Positions 1 through 9,191 of a DNA stretch of 64,000 bases are shown here, piece after piece. Source of the DNA: Clostridia bacterium (GTDB lineage: Bacteria; Bacillota; Clostridia; Oscillospirales; CAG-272); assembly GCA_017466445.1 (NCBI GenBank), contig JAFTUC010000027.1, forward strand, positions 45,811 to 109,810, given 5' to 3'. Within the stretch, counting starts at the first letter, position 1. Each line of letters begins with the position of its first letter. The notes under the pieces were generated by a model that ran no database searches, was not told where the DNA came from, and saw nothing but the letters and a program-made list of their open reading frames with translations. The translations under genes and the position numbers were made by a program.

Positions 1-125
1 GCCGTCTGTTTCTTCATCTTTGAATATGACACCCGGGATTTTTGGTATCTCCACTTTGCCCCTATAGCAGAGTGTGTTATACGTTTCGTTATTTCAAATC
101 TAAATAAAGGAGGAAAATTAAGAAA
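1..125 (+). promoter_or_regulatory. 5' leader of TasA-like gene, duplicated at 17113-17237
   Basis: These bases match 17113-17237 almost base for base, with only a handful of differences, and both copies run straight into the same start of a TasA-type gene. The AAAGGAGG ribosome site is at 106-113, 12 bases before the ATG at 126. At 17 kb the equivalent stretch is the 3' part of a long structured 5' UTR, so the promoter and the 5' half of this leader probably lie just outside the window. Confidence 0.6.
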
Positions 126-2498
126 ATGACGAAAAAGACAACCAGAAGAGCTCTGATCACAAGTGTAATTTCCATGCTTCTTTGTGTGACGATGCTCGTA
201 GGCACCACTTTCGCTTGGTTTACCGATTCGGTAAAAAGCGGAAAGAACAGAATCGTTGCGGGAAACCTCGATATCGAGCTTGAGTATTCCAAGGATATGA
301 AATCGTGGAAATCCGTGGCGGAACAGAGCGATCTTCTCGATCCCGAAGCGCTTTGGGAACCCGGACATACTGAGGTAGTTTATCTCAGAATATCCAATCT
401 CGGATCGCTCGCGCTCGAGTATCAGTTCTCTATGAACGTTTACGACAAGGTAATCGGAGAGAGCGTGCTCGGAAATAAGATCGACCTTGCTGACTATCTT
501 AAGTACGGCGTAGTCGATTGCAGCAATGCGTATGCAGACCGCGACGCAGCGCTCGACGCAGTTGAGAATGTAGCTATCGATCTCGATGACTATTTCGCAA
601 ACGGCGCAATGGAGGCAGGAGACGCACCCAAGACTCTTGCACTCGTAGTTTACATGCCAACTACCGTCGGTAATGAGGCAAACCACAAGACCGGAACTAT
701 CGCTCCCGCAATCGAGCTTGGAGTTGAACTCTTCGCAACTCAGGATGCAGTTGAATATGATAGCTTCGATAATCAGTATGATGCGGGTGCAGCTATTTAC
801 GTAAAGAATACTGCTGAAGCTCAGGCGGCTCTGGATAATGCCAAGAAGGATGATGTGATCGTGCTTGCTCCCGGCGTTGATTACGGTACGCTTTTCCTTC
901 GCCCCGTAGATGGAAATGCCAACACTACCACGAGCCTCAACGAAGCAAATGGCGAGGGTCTCACCGGTTATAGAAATGAGTACATTCGTACAGTAGAGAA
1001 TCTTACTATTCTCGGTGCAACCAATGCAAAGGTTGACGCGATCAAGGTTGTGTCCGGTTATATTGAAGGTAGCGGCAGCTCCTGCAACCTTGTTGATGTC
1101 AAGGGGCTCGTGATCGACTCGGTCGAATTTACCGATAAAGCCGATTGTGCACCTCATACCTACTCCGCTCCTATTTTCTTCAATCTCACTTGGACGGATG
1201 TTGACGGTCTTACTGTTAAGAACTGTAAGCTGATCGGTAACGACGACAAGGTTAATTTCGTGTACTTCACGATTGATGGTTCGAGTGCATTCGATGGCGT
1301 AGCGTCGAATGTAACCCTTACCGGCAACACCGTTGACGGTATCGCAAGACTTTGCGAGCTTCGTCAGACCGAGAACGTTACCATTACCGATAACGTAATC
1401 AAAAACACCGTTCTCCACGGTATACTCCTTCCCGTTCACAACGGATCTTACAGCGGCGACGTAACCATCACCGGTAACACCGCATACGGTATCAACGATC
1501 GTTTCGTAAGAATGGCAGGCGCAGGCGATGCGAACGTTGTTATCAAGGACAACACCATCACTAACTATCTTGGTGAAGATGCTGATTACATTAAAGTTAC
1601 CGATTCCAACGGAACTCCCGTGATTGAGAACAATACCTTGGTTTCTATCGGTGTTAAGGATGCCGCTGCTGCTCAGGCCGCGCTTGATAATGCAGTTGCT
1701 GGTACTACCATTCAGCTTCAGCCCGGCGTAAACTATGGTACGCTTCTCCTTCGCCCCGTAGATGGAAATGCCAATACCACTACGAGCCTGAACGAAGCTG
1801 ATGGCGAGGGCCTCACCGGTTATAGAAATGAGTATATTCGTAAGGTTGAAAATCTTACCATTATCGGTGCTCCCAGCGCAACGGTTGACGCGATCAAGGT
1901 TGAATCCGGTTATATTGTAGGCAGCGGCTCCTCCTGCAATCTCGTTGATGTCAAGGGGCTCGTGATCGACTCGGTCGAATTCACCGATAAAGCCGATTGT
2001 GCACCTCATACCTACTCCGCTCCTATTTTCTTCAATCTCACTTGGACAGACGTTGACGGTCTTACTGTTAAGAACTGTAAGCTGATCGGTAACGACGACA
2101 AGGTTAATTTCGTGTACTTCACGATTGATGGTTCGAGTGCATTCGATGGCGTAGCGTCGAATGTAACCCTTACCGGCAACACCGTTGATGGTATCGCAAG
2201 ACTTTGCGAGCTTCGTCAGACCGAGAACGTTACCATTACCGATAACGTAATCAAAAACACCGTTCTCCACGGTATACTCCTTCCCGTTCACAACGGATCT
2301 TACACCGGCGACGTAACCATCACCGGTAACACTGCTGTAGGTATCAATGAGCGTTTCGTAAGAATGGCAGGCGCAGGCGATGCGAACGTTGTAATTAAGG
2401 ATAATACTATCCTCAACTATAAGGGTGAAGATGCTGATTACATCAAAGTTACCGATTCTAACGGAACTCCCGTGATTGAGAACAATACCTTTAATTAA
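126..2498 (+). CDS. TasA/CalY-type secreted protein with duplicated beta-helix domain
   Basis: A predicted secreted surface protein of 790 residues. Residues 1-35 form a SipW-type signal peptide: basic MTKKTTRR, a hydrophobic stretch, then TTFAWFTDSV, followed by the NLDIELEY strand typical of the TasA/camelysin family. The head domain (to about residue 225) contains WEPGHTEVVYL, shared with the genes at 17238 and 63120. The rest is two nearly identical copies of a roughly 275-residue unit, rich in short strands such as NVTITDNVIKNT and DVTITGNTA, as in right-handed parallel beta-helix proteins. No sortase motif or C-terminal membrane segment is visible, so retention, if any, would be by assembly or association. 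TasA relatives form biofilm fibres; the role here is inferred. The start follows AAAGGAGG at 106-113. Confidence 0.8.
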   Translation: MTKKTTRRALITSVISMLLCVTMLVGTTFAWFTDSVKSGKNRIVAGNLDIELEYSKDMKSWKSVAEQSDLLDPEALWEPGHTEVVYLRISNLGSLALEYQFSMNVYDKVIGESVLGNKIDLADYLKYGVVDCSNAYADRDAALDAVENVAIDLDDYFANGAMEAGDAPKTLALVVYMPTTVGNEANHKTGTIAPAIELGVELFATQDAVEYDSFDNQYDAGAAIYVKNTAEAQAALDNAKKDDVIVLAPGVDYGTLFLRPVDGNANTTTSLNEANGEGLTGYRNEYIRTVENLTILGATNAKVDAIKVVSGYIEGSGSSCNLVDVKGLVIDSVEFTDKADCAPHTYSAPIFFNLTWTDVDGLTVKNCKLIGNDDKVNFVYFTIDGSSAFDGVASNVTLTGNTVDGIARLCELRQTENVTITDNVIKNTVLHGILLPVHNGSYSGDVTITGNTAYGINDRFVRMAGAGDANVVIKDNTITNYLGEDADYIKVTDSNGTPVIENNTLVSIGVKDAAAAQAALDNAVAGTTIQLQPGVNYGTLLLRPVDGNANTTTSLNEADGEGLTGYRNEYIRKVENLTIIGAPSATVDAIKVESGYIVGSGSSCNLVDVKGLVIDSVEFTDKADCAPHTYSAPIFFNLTWTDVDGLTVKNCKLIGNDDKVNFVYFTIDGSSAFDGVASNVTLTGNTVDGIARLCELRQTENVTITDNVIKNTVLHGILLPVHNGSYTGDVTITGNTAVGINERFVRMAGAGDANVVIKDNTILNYKGEDADYIKVTDSNGTPVIENNTFN
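822..1645 (+). repeat. Intragenic repeat unit, copy 1
   Basis: First copy of an in-frame tandem duplication within the TasA-like gene. It aligns without gaps to 1674-2497 at a constant offset of 852 bp (284 codons). The centre, about 1100-1450, differs from copy 2 at only a few positions, mostly synonymous, while the flanks differ more. Confidence 0.9.
1674..2497 (+). repeat. Intragenic repeat unit, copy 2
   Basis: Second copy of the 852-bp-offset unit; it ends at the stop codon. The near-identity of its central part to 1100-1450, silent sites included, points to recent duplication or ongoing gene conversion. Confidence 0.9.
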
Positions 2499-2536
2499 TC
2501 GCATAATTACTATCCTTTTTGGATAACAAAGTCCGT

Positions 2537-2622
2537 CCTATCCCTCGCAAGAGGGATAGGCGGCAAGATTTTAGTACATATAAATATGCAAAATGACCCA
2601 CTCGTCAGAGTGGGTCGTTTTT
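2537..2622 (+). terminator. GNRA-loop hairpin followed by rho-independent terminator
   Basis: Two hairpins follow the TasA-like gene. The first (2537-2560) is a perfect 10-bp stem closed by a GCAA tetraloop with no U-run. The second (2595-2616) is a perfect 9-bp stem GACCCACTC/GAGTGGGTC followed by TTTTT at 2618-2622, a standard terminator. A third small stem, CCCATAG/CTATGGG at 2643-2659, lies just past the end of the convergent LysM gene and may help end its transcript. Confidence 0.8.
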
Positions 2623-2670
2623 ATATATCGTTTTTTCAACAACCCATAGGTTCTATGGGCGCTGTGATCG

Positions 2671-3954
2671 TTATTCAAAAATCGAGCGTTTGTTGTAAAG
2701 GATATTGAATATTACCCAAAGCTGAGGGAAAAAGTTCATTATATTCCATACTCCTACTCCGAACAGATCAAGCTCGCTCGCAAGGGCGAGCTTCGCTTTT
2801 ATGCTGCGCGCGTCCTCAAAATGCACCTCGTGATTTACTCCCGCAAGAGTGTAGGTGAAATATGGCGTCTGAGATTTTGTATCGAAGATTATTTCCGAAT
2901 CGGTCTCTACGGCGAGACGTATCGCCTCCTCGTTTGATATCGTCTTTGCGGGAGGACCGCCCTTGTCAAAGGGGATGGTGAAATCATATCCGTAGTTCGG
3001 AACACCGAGAAAGATCTTTGAAGGATCGATCTCGCTTACCGCGTATCTCGCTACCTGCTCTACCTTGTCAAGCGGAGAAACGGGCATTGCGGGACCTCTT
3101 GAATATCCCCATTCATATGTCATAAGAAGGACTCTGTCCGCTACCTTTCCGAGAGATGCGTAATCGTGAGCCTCGTAAAGAAGACCGCTCTGCTCAGATG
3201 AGGTCTTGGGCGCGAGAGCTATCCATAGCTGATATCCGTACGGCTCGAGGATGCTCTTTGCCCGTTCGGCGAATTCGGTGTAAAGATTGCGCTCCTCCGG
3301 GAAAATAAATTCAAAATCGAGATCGAGAACGCGGTATCCCTTGGCGTTCATATTTGATATGACGTTTGATAGAAGCGTCTCCTGAAGCGATATGTCGTTA
3401 AGAAGCATCGATGTCAGCGTATTGTCAAAAACACCCTTGTCGCTGAGAGATGAAAGTATCATTATCGGGACCGCTCCGCTGTCGAGCGTTGCCGATATCA
3501 GACGGGTGTCCTCGGGAGATATAAGCTCGCCCTCTGCGCTAAATCCGTAGGTGAACGGGGTCAGCGACGAGAGGAAGGGAAGCGTCCTTCTTAGCGTTTC
3601 GTCGCTTACATAGGGATAAGCGTATCCGTTTGAGGCAAGTGCTCCGAGCTTTTCGTCTCCGTACGAGATTATAAGCACTTGACCGGGATATATGGCGTCA
3701 CTTCCCATAAGAGAAAGATTGTTTCGCCTCAACTGATTTACTCCGATTCCGTATTTTATAGCAATCGTAAAGAGGGTCTCTCCGGGAGATACCGTATGGG
3801 TGAGCGTGGGGATAGCTATTATAAGCGCTTGACCGAGCGCTATCTGAGAGCTCGGATCTATTCCGTTGTCCCTTATTATCTGAGAGGGAGACGCCGAATA
3901 CTGCCTTGCTATCGAATATACCGTCTCTCCTGCCTTTACCGTGTGTATTATCAT
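2671..3954 (-). CDS. LysM-GH18 spore-type peptidoglycan/chitin hydrolase family protein
   Basis: This 427-residue protein starts with two LysM modules (residues about 2-46 and 52-97, each with the HTVxxGETxxxIAxxY pattern) that bind peptidoglycan, then a glycoside hydrolase family 18 barrel. The GH18 catalytic signature is visible as LDLDFEF, and MTYEWGYSRGP matches the late-barrel MTYDW strand. The arrangement is that of Bacillus YaaH/YdhD (SleL-type) spore cortex enzymes, which act on muramic-delta-lactam peptidoglycan or sit in the spore coat. There is no signal peptide, which is usual for spore-coat members made in the mother cell. AAAGGA precedes the ATG. It stands alone between terminators. 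Confidence 0.85.
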   Translation of the reverse strand: MIIHTVKAGETVYSIARQYSASPSQIIRDNGIDPSSQIALGQALIIAIPTLTHTVSPGETLFTIAIKYGIGVNQLRRNNLSLMGSDAIYPGQVLIISYGDEKLGALASNGYAYPYVSDETLRRTLPFLSSLTPFTYGFSAEGELISPEDTRLISATLDSGAVPIMILSSLSDKGVFDNTLTSMLLNDISLQETLLSNVISNMNAKGYRVLDLDFEFIFPEERNLYTEFAERAKSILEPYGYQLWIALAPKTSSEQSGLLYEAHDYASLGKVADRVLLMTYEWGYSRGPAMPVSPLDKVEQVARYAVSEIDPSKIFLGVPNYGYDFTIPFDKGGPPAKTISNEEAIRLAVETDSEIIFDTKSQTPYFTYTLAGVNHEVHFEDARSIKAKLALASELDLFGVGVWNIMNFFPQLWVIFNILYNKRSIFE

Positions 3955-4034
3955 GATTTCATCCTTTCATAATAAAAGTTCTCCTTACAGAATATGAAGA
4001 AAATAAAAAAATGAGAACGTAAAATCCTCAAAAT

Positions 4035-4065
4035 GAAAGACCCTGCCGTGAAGGCAAGGTCTTTT
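4035..4065 (-). terminator. Terminator of AEC transporter gene
   Basis: Minus-strand hairpin AAGACC-TTGCC/GGCA-GGGTCTT with a TTCA loop, directly at the stop codon of the AEC gene and followed on that strand by a T-rich stretch. Confidence 0.75.
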
Positions 4066-5018
4066 TATATAAGCTTAAGGTATTTTAGTATAAAGGCAAA
4101 GATAAATATCGTCAGCGAGCAGAGAAGAGTGGTAAAGAGAACTATCTGCTTTGCGAGTCGAGCGTTACTGTGCATGCTCTTTGACATTATGTAGCTCGTC
4201 GCCGCCGTGGGACTCGTTCCGAGGATCATTACAAGTCCGAGAGATTCCCCTCTGAAGCCTAAAAGCACTGCGGAGACTATGAAGAGCGAGGGTAACACTA
4301 TAAGCTTTATAGCGGTCGCGACGATCGCCTCGGGCATGATAGTGCCCTTTTCTCCGCTTGTGTCTATCGCTCCGAGTGAGAGAAGGGCGAGTGGTGTCGC
4401 TATGTTCTTTATGTAGTCAAGCGAGTCGGAGGCTATGCCGGGAAGCTTTATCTTGAATACCATAAAGGGAATGGCTGCGGCGACACCGATTATAAGCGGA
4501 TTTGTAACTATGTTTTTAAGTATGTCGATAATGATCTTGCCAAACGGCATGCGCTTTTCGCGCGGCATATTTACTGTAAGAGTGGTCACTGCGAGAATGT
4601 TCGACGTGATTATAACAAACGGAGTTGCGCACGCGATCACGGTGGCTCCCGTTTTTCCGAGGATCGTTTCGGCAAGCACGAAGCCGACTATCGAGAAATT
4701 CGCTCTGAATGAGCCGTGAACGAACGATCCTCTCTTGTCGGGCGCTATAAAGAGGTAAGCGCCGAGCGATATCAGTATGAATGCGGATATTATCGCTATA
4801 ACGCAGAAGATTATCGCCCTCGGATCGGGAAGGTGCGAGAGATCGGACTCGACGAGCTTGCAAAACAGAAAGATCGGGAGTGCTATCTTAAAAACGAGCT
4901 TGTCGCTCTGATCGAAAAAGCTTTGCGGCAAGAATTTGCGCGAAAGCAGATTTCCGAGCAGTATCATGAGAAGTATCGGTGCTACCGCTCGGAAGCTGTA
5001 AATAAAACATTCTATCAA
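4065..5018 (-). CDS. AEC family (auxin efflux carrier-like) membrane transporter
   Basis: A 317-residue integral membrane protein with about ten hydrophobic segments. It has the AEC (PF03547) pattern: paired five-helix halves with a polar break between them, and characteristic pieces such as NLLSRKFLPQ near the N-terminus and LGTSPTAATSYIMS near the C-terminus. Relatives export or exchange small organic anions such as malate; the substrate cannot be read from sequence. The start is a TTG at 5018 preceded by a weak AGAG site. It follows mutS2 by 23 bases on the same strand, so it may be the last gene of the yqfC-mutS2 transcription unit. The family assignment is firm. Confidence 0.85.
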   Translation of the reverse strand: MIECFIYSFRAVAPILLMILLGNLLSRKFLPQSFFDQSDKLVFKIALPIFLFCKLVESDLSHLPDPRAIIFCVIAIISAFILISLGAYLFIAPDKRGSFVHGSFRANFSIVGFVLAETILGKTGATVIACATPFVIITSNILAVTTLTVNMPREKRMPFGKIIIDILKNIVTNPLIIGVAAAIPFMVFKIKLPGIASDSLDYIKNIATPLALLSLGAIDTSGEKGTIMPEAIVATAIKLIVLPSLFIVSAVLLGFRGESLGLVMILGTSPTAATSYIMSKSMHSNARLAKQIVLFTTLLCSLTIFIFAFILKYLKLI

Positions 5019-5041
5019 TCAAATCATCTCTTTTCGCATGT

Positions 5042-7432
5042 TTAGCGGAGCTCTATTATAGTAACTCCCGTGTCACCCTCACCCCAGTTTCCGAGACGGT
5101 AGGATTTGATCCTTTTGTCGCTTCGAAACAGCTCCCAAAGATATTTTTTGAGCGCTCCCGTTCCTTTTCCGTGGATTATGCGAAGGGTGGATATTCCGGC
5201 GACGGTCGCGTTGTCGAAATACTTGTCAAGCTCGAGACGGGCCTCCTCGCCGTTCTTTCCGCGAAGATCTATCTCGGGTGAAAAGCTTTTTGTTATCGAT
5301 TCGGTAACTACCGGCTTCGGGATACGTTTTTTGTTCTCATCCATAAATATGATTCCCTCGCCGTCCTCGCTGAGCATAAGATTTTTGATCGAGGTCTTGA
5401 GAGTCATGATACCCGCCCTTACCGAAACGTTACCGTCCTTGTCGGGATCGGATATAAGAGTGGCGCTTTGATTTATGTCTATGAGTATTACGGAGTCGCC
5501 CTTTTTCAGCTTTCTCGGCAGAACGTAATTTTCCGCCTTGTGCTCGATAACAGGGTCTACCTTGTCGCGGCTTGCCTTGAGTGATGCCCTGATGTTCGAT
5601 CTCGCCTTTTCAAGCTCACTCGCCGCGCGTGCGCTGTCACGGGCTCTCTTGGCTTTTTCGAGCTCCGCCATAACGTATTCGGACGTTACGCGCGCGTTTT
5701 CGATTATCTCTGCCGCCTTGGCAAGGACTCTCTCCTTTTCGCGCTCGGCGGCGGCGAGATCGGCGGAAGCCTTCGCCCTTGCCTCGGAAAGAAGAGTCTC
5801 GTATTCCTTTCTCATCCTCTCGGTCTCGATAAGCTTTTTTTCACCCTCGATGCGGTCGCTTTCGAGCTTTTCTATTACCTTTTCAAAGCGCTTTCCGTCC
5901 TCCGAAATAAGCTCTTTTGCACGGTCTATAACGCTTATGTCGAGTCCGAGACGGGAGGCTATCGCAAACGCGTTGGACTTTCCGGGTGCGCCGATTATGA
6001 GCCTGAAGGTAGGCGAGAGCGATTTGATGTCAAACTCGCATGCGGCATTGCAGACTCCGGGAGTTTCGAGAGCGTACGTCTTCATCTCGGCGTAGTGAGT
6101 GGTCGATACCGACCATGCACCGCTGCTTCTGACCTTTTCCGTGACCGAGACCGCAAGTGCGGCACCCTCAGTCGGGTCGGTGCCGGCACCGAGCTCGTCA
6201 AAGAGTACGAGACTGCTCTCGTCGGCCTCCTCTATTATCGATACGATCGTCTTCATGTGAGCGGAAAATGTCGAAAGGGACTGCTCGATGCTCTGCTCGT
6301 CACCGATGTCGGCAAGGATCTTGCTGAATATCCTTACCTGCGAGCCCTCTCTTGCGGGAATGTGCATTCCGCTCTGTGCCATAAGGCTGAAAAGACCGAT
6401 CGTCTTCAGCGATACCGTTTTTCCGCCCGTGTTGGGTCCGGTTATTATAAGTGAATCGAAATCCTTTCCGAGCGAGATGTCGATCGGAACGGCTTTGTTC
6501 TTGTCAAGCAGGGGATGACGCGCGCCGAGTATGTCCACGACGTCGGATATGATCGGCTCAGACGCGCGCATGCGCCAGGAAAGCTCGGCACGTGCGAAAA
6601 TGAGATCGAGCAGGATTATGTTAGAATAGTTGAGGATAAGCGCAGACGCAAAGGATGCAACGTCCGAGGAAAGATTTGTCAGTATGCGCTCGATCTCCTC
6701 ACGCTCCTCAGCCTCGAGACGGCGAAGATCGTTGTTTGCCTCCACGACCGCGATAGGCTCTATAAACAGAGTAGCGCCCGAGGATGAAGCGTCGTGAACG
6801 AGACCGCTTATCTCCGATTTGTGCTCCACCTTTACGGGAATAACGTATCTTCCGTTACGCATGGTAACGATGTTGTCCTGAAGAGTTTTTGAGTACTGAG
6901 GACTCGTTATATAGCTTTGGAGCATGTCTCTTATGCGGCTGTTCGTGCTTCGTATGCTCCTTCTTATCGAAAAGAGCTGAGGAGATGCGTCGTCTGCTAT
7001 CGTGTCCTCTGAGATTATGACACGCTTTATCTCCTTTTCGAGCGTTGGGTTTTTGAATATTCGGTCGAATATCTCCTGAAGGGAACCGCAGGACAGATTT
7101 TTTGTGCCCGAATAGGCTATGAGTCCGGCAGAAACGTAAAGAAGGTCTGCGATGTCGAGAAGCTCGCGAAGCGAGAGCATAGCGCCCTTTTCCGCACGGT
7201 CGACCGAGTCGCATATGTTTTTTATTCCTCCGAATGACGGAGCGCCGTTTACCGAGGTCATGTGCTTTGCGTCGCTCGTCTGCTTAAGGAGCCTTGCGAC
7301 GGATAAGCGGTCGTCGGTAGGGAAGGTCGATAAGACGAGCTCCCGACCGCCGTCGGTTGACGCGCATTCGGCAAGAAGATTTAATATTTTGTCATATTCA
7401 AGCGTTTTTATTGCTTTTGTAAAGTTACTCAT
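5042..7432 (-). CDS. mutS2: Endonuclease MutS2 / ribosome collision factor
   Basis: A 796-residue MutS2, normal length for the family. The N-terminal clamp and core are followed by the ATPase, with Walker A GPNTGGKT around residue 335, Walker B LVLFDELGAGTDPTEG and the THY switch. A long charged coiled coil (about 515-610) and a C-terminal Smr nuclease domain follow, the latter with DLRGKNGEEA and HGKGTGALK. MutS2 restricts homologous recombination and, in Bacillus, splits collided ribosomes. There is no mismatch-recognition domain, which separates it from MutS. It lies 39 bases after recO. Confidence 0.97.
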   Translation of the reverse strand: MSNFTKAIKTLEYDKILNLLAECASTDGGRELVLSTFPTDDRLSVARLLKQTSDAKHMTSVNGAPSFGGIKNICDSVDRAEKGAMLSLRELLDIADLLYVSAGLIAYSGTKNLSCGSLQEIFDRIFKNPTLEKEIKRVIISEDTIADDASPQLFSIRRSIRSTNSRIRDMLQSYITSPQYSKTLQDNIVTMRNGRYVIPVKVEHKSEISGLVHDASSSGATLFIEPIAVVEANNDLRRLEAEEREEIERILTNLSSDVASFASALILNYSNIILLDLIFARAELSWRMRASEPIISDVVDILGARHPLLDKNKAVPIDISLGKDFDSLIITGPNTGGKTVSLKTIGLFSLMAQSGMHIPAREGSQVRIFSKILADIGDEQSIEQSLSTFSAHMKTIVSIIEEADESSLVLFDELGAGTDPTEGAALAVSVTEKVRSSGAWSVSTTHYAEMKTYALETPGVCNAACEFDIKSLSPTFRLIIGAPGKSNAFAIASRLGLDISVIDRAKELISEDGKRFEKVIEKLESDRIEGEKKLIETERMRKEYETLLSEARAKASADLAAAEREKERVLAKAAEIIENARVTSEYVMAELEKAKRARDSARAASELEKARSNIRASLKASRDKVDPVIEHKAENYVLPRKLKKGDSVILIDINQSATLISDPDKDGNVSVRAGIMTLKTSIKNLMLSEDGEGIIFMDENKKRIPKPVVTESITKSFSPEIDLRGKNGEEARLELDKYFDNATVAGISTLRIIHGKGTGALKKYLWELFRSDKRIKSYRLGNWGEGDTGVTIIELR

Positions 7433-7471
7433 ATTCGGAAAGATTTACCTTTCGTTTAGTAAAGAAGAAAT

Positions 7472-8233
7472 CTAAAGTGATCTGTAAAAATCAAGTGAAT
7501 CGAAGCCTCTGCCTATCTGAGACAGAGTATATTTTTCGGATACCGATGCGAGCTCGTTTAAAAAATCGTTTTCCGCGCTGAAGGCGAATATCCGTTTTTT
7601 CGGAGCGTCAACGATGTATCGCATGGCTCTTAAAACGTGCGATCCCACGAAAACGTAGGCACGTGACGAATCAAGGACCTCGCCCGACCTCTCGAAGATG
7701 CACTCTCTGCATTTTAGCGTTCCGCCTATCGGATCGAGATAAAATTCACCGTCCGTGCAGTTGCATATCTCGCAGCCCGACAGATCGGGCATAAGACCGA
7801 TCTCGCAGAGAAGACGGAGCTCGAAAACGCTTTTTATGAGCGCAAGGGGCTTGTCCGAAAGAAGTATGTGGAGAGAGTTCAGTGCAAGCGAAAGGATCTC
7901 GCTCTGATCCTCGTTTTCTACCGTCACCTCGCACAGAAGATCGGCAAAATACTGCGCAAGTGCGAATTTTTCGATATCCGAGCGGATACCAAAAAAGTTT
8001 TCGATAAGACAGGCCTCGCCGAGCGTGTATCTGTCTCCCTTGACGGAAACGGTAAGCTCGTCGTAGCAAAAGAGCTGGGTCGCCGCTATGCGATGGCTTT
8101 TTATGCTGCGCACACCTCTGCAGTATACCGAGATCTTTCCCATGGACGGTGTAAGAAAGGTTATTATCTTGTCGCTTTCTCCTACGGCGATCTCGCGAAT
8201 GGCAAGACCGAGCGTTTTTATGCTCTCGCTCAT
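7472..8233 (-). CDS. recO: DNA repair protein RecO
   Basis: A 253-residue RecO. The N-terminal OB fold (LAIREIAVGESDKIITFLTP) is typical, as are the helical core and the zinc finger with CEIC at about 155 and CREC at about 178. RecO loads RecA onto SSB-coated single-stranded DNA together with RecR. It starts 5 bases after era, the order conserved throughout Bacillota, implying translational coupling. Confidence 0.95.
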   Translation of the reverse strand: MSESIKTLGLAIREIAVGESDKIITFLTPSMGKISVYCRGVRSIKSHRIAATQLFCYDELTVSVKGDRYTLGEACLIENFFGIRSDIEKFALAQYFADLLCEVTVENEDQSEILSLALNSLHILLSDKPLALIKSVFELRLLCEIGLMPDLSGCEICNCTDGEFYLDPIGGTLKCRECIFERSGEVLDSSRAYVFVGSHVLRAMRYIVDAPKKRIFAFSAENDFLNELASVSEKYTLSQIGRGFDSLDFYRSL

Positions 8234-8238
8234 ACGTC

Positions 8239-9159
8239 TCAGTCTTCGTTCTTGAAGCCGAAGTTGCTTATTGTTATATCACTGTCGCGCCAGTTTTCCT
8301 TGACCTTGACCCAAACGTCGAGAAATACCTTCGTGTCGAAGAATTTTTCCATGTCCTCGCGTGCGTAGGAGGCTATCTTCTTGAGCGTCTCGCCCTTTTT
8401 GCCGATTATTATGCCCTTGTGATTTTCTCTTTCGCAGAATATTTCGGCACGTACGCTTATCATGCTTTTCTCTTCCTTGAAATCCTCGATAACGACGGCG
8501 GCACCGTGAGGGATCTCGTTGTCAAGAAGACGGAGCAGCTTTTCTCTTATTATCTCGGCAGCGATCTGCTTCTCCGGCTGATCGGTAAGCTCATCGCTTT
8601 CAAAGAACCATTCGCCCTCTGAAAGGAGCTTCGACGCCTCGTCGATAACTATATCGACGCCGTCGTTTTTAAGAGCCGAGATCGGAATGACCGATGCGAA
8701 ATCGCAGAGCTCCGCATATGCGCGGATGGTGCTTCCTATCTGCTCGTGAGAGCAGTTGTCGGTCTTGTTGAGAACGAGGATGATCGGCAGCTCGGAGCTC
8801 TCGAGACGCTTTATAAGCGAGATCTCGACGTCACCCGGAGCGTATGACGCGTCCGCGACGAGAATTGCGGCGTCGACGTCTCCGATGGCACCGTTTATCG
8901 ATCTTACCATAAACTGACCGAGCTTCGTTCTCGGCTTGTGCATACCGGGGGTGTCGAGAAATACAAACTGATCGGCGCCTCTTGTGAGTATGCCGGTTAT
9001 TCTGTTTCGCGTGGTCTGAGGCTTTTTTGATACTATCGCGATCTTTTCTCCGAGCATTGCGTTGAGAAGAGTGGATTTTCCGACGTTCGGACGTCCGACG
9101 ATGGCAATAAAGCCCGTTCTCATCGGGATATCAAGATTTTCACCGTATATTTTTTCCAT
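8239..9159 (-). CDS. era: GTPase Era
   Basis: A 306-residue Era. G1 is GRPNVGKST near residue 22, followed by the TTRNR switch region, G3 DTPGMH, G4 NKTD and a G5-like SALKNDG. The C-terminal KH domain is seen as GIIIGKKGETLKKI. Era binds the 3' end of 16S rRNA and assists 30S assembly. Its upstream neighbour ybeY also works on 16S 3'-end maturation, a functional pairing kept in many genomes. Confidence 0.97.
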   Translation of the reverse strand: MEKIYGENLDIPMRTGFIAIVGRPNVGKSTLLNAMLGEKIAIVSKKPQTTRNRITGILTRGADQFVFLDTPGMHKPRTKLGQFMVRSINGAIGDVDAAILVADASYAPGDVEISLIKRLESSELPIILVLNKTDNCSHEQIGSTIRAYAELCDFASVIPISALKNDGVDIVIDEASKLLSEGEWFFESDELTDQPEKQIAAEIIREKLLRLLDNEIPHGAAVVIEDFKEEKSMISVRAEIFCERENHKGIIIGKKGETLKKIASYAREDMEKFFDTKVFLDVWVKVKENWRDSDITISNFGFKNED

Positions 9160-9191
9160 ACTGTAATATTCCTTCCTTGTGTTGACTTCCT

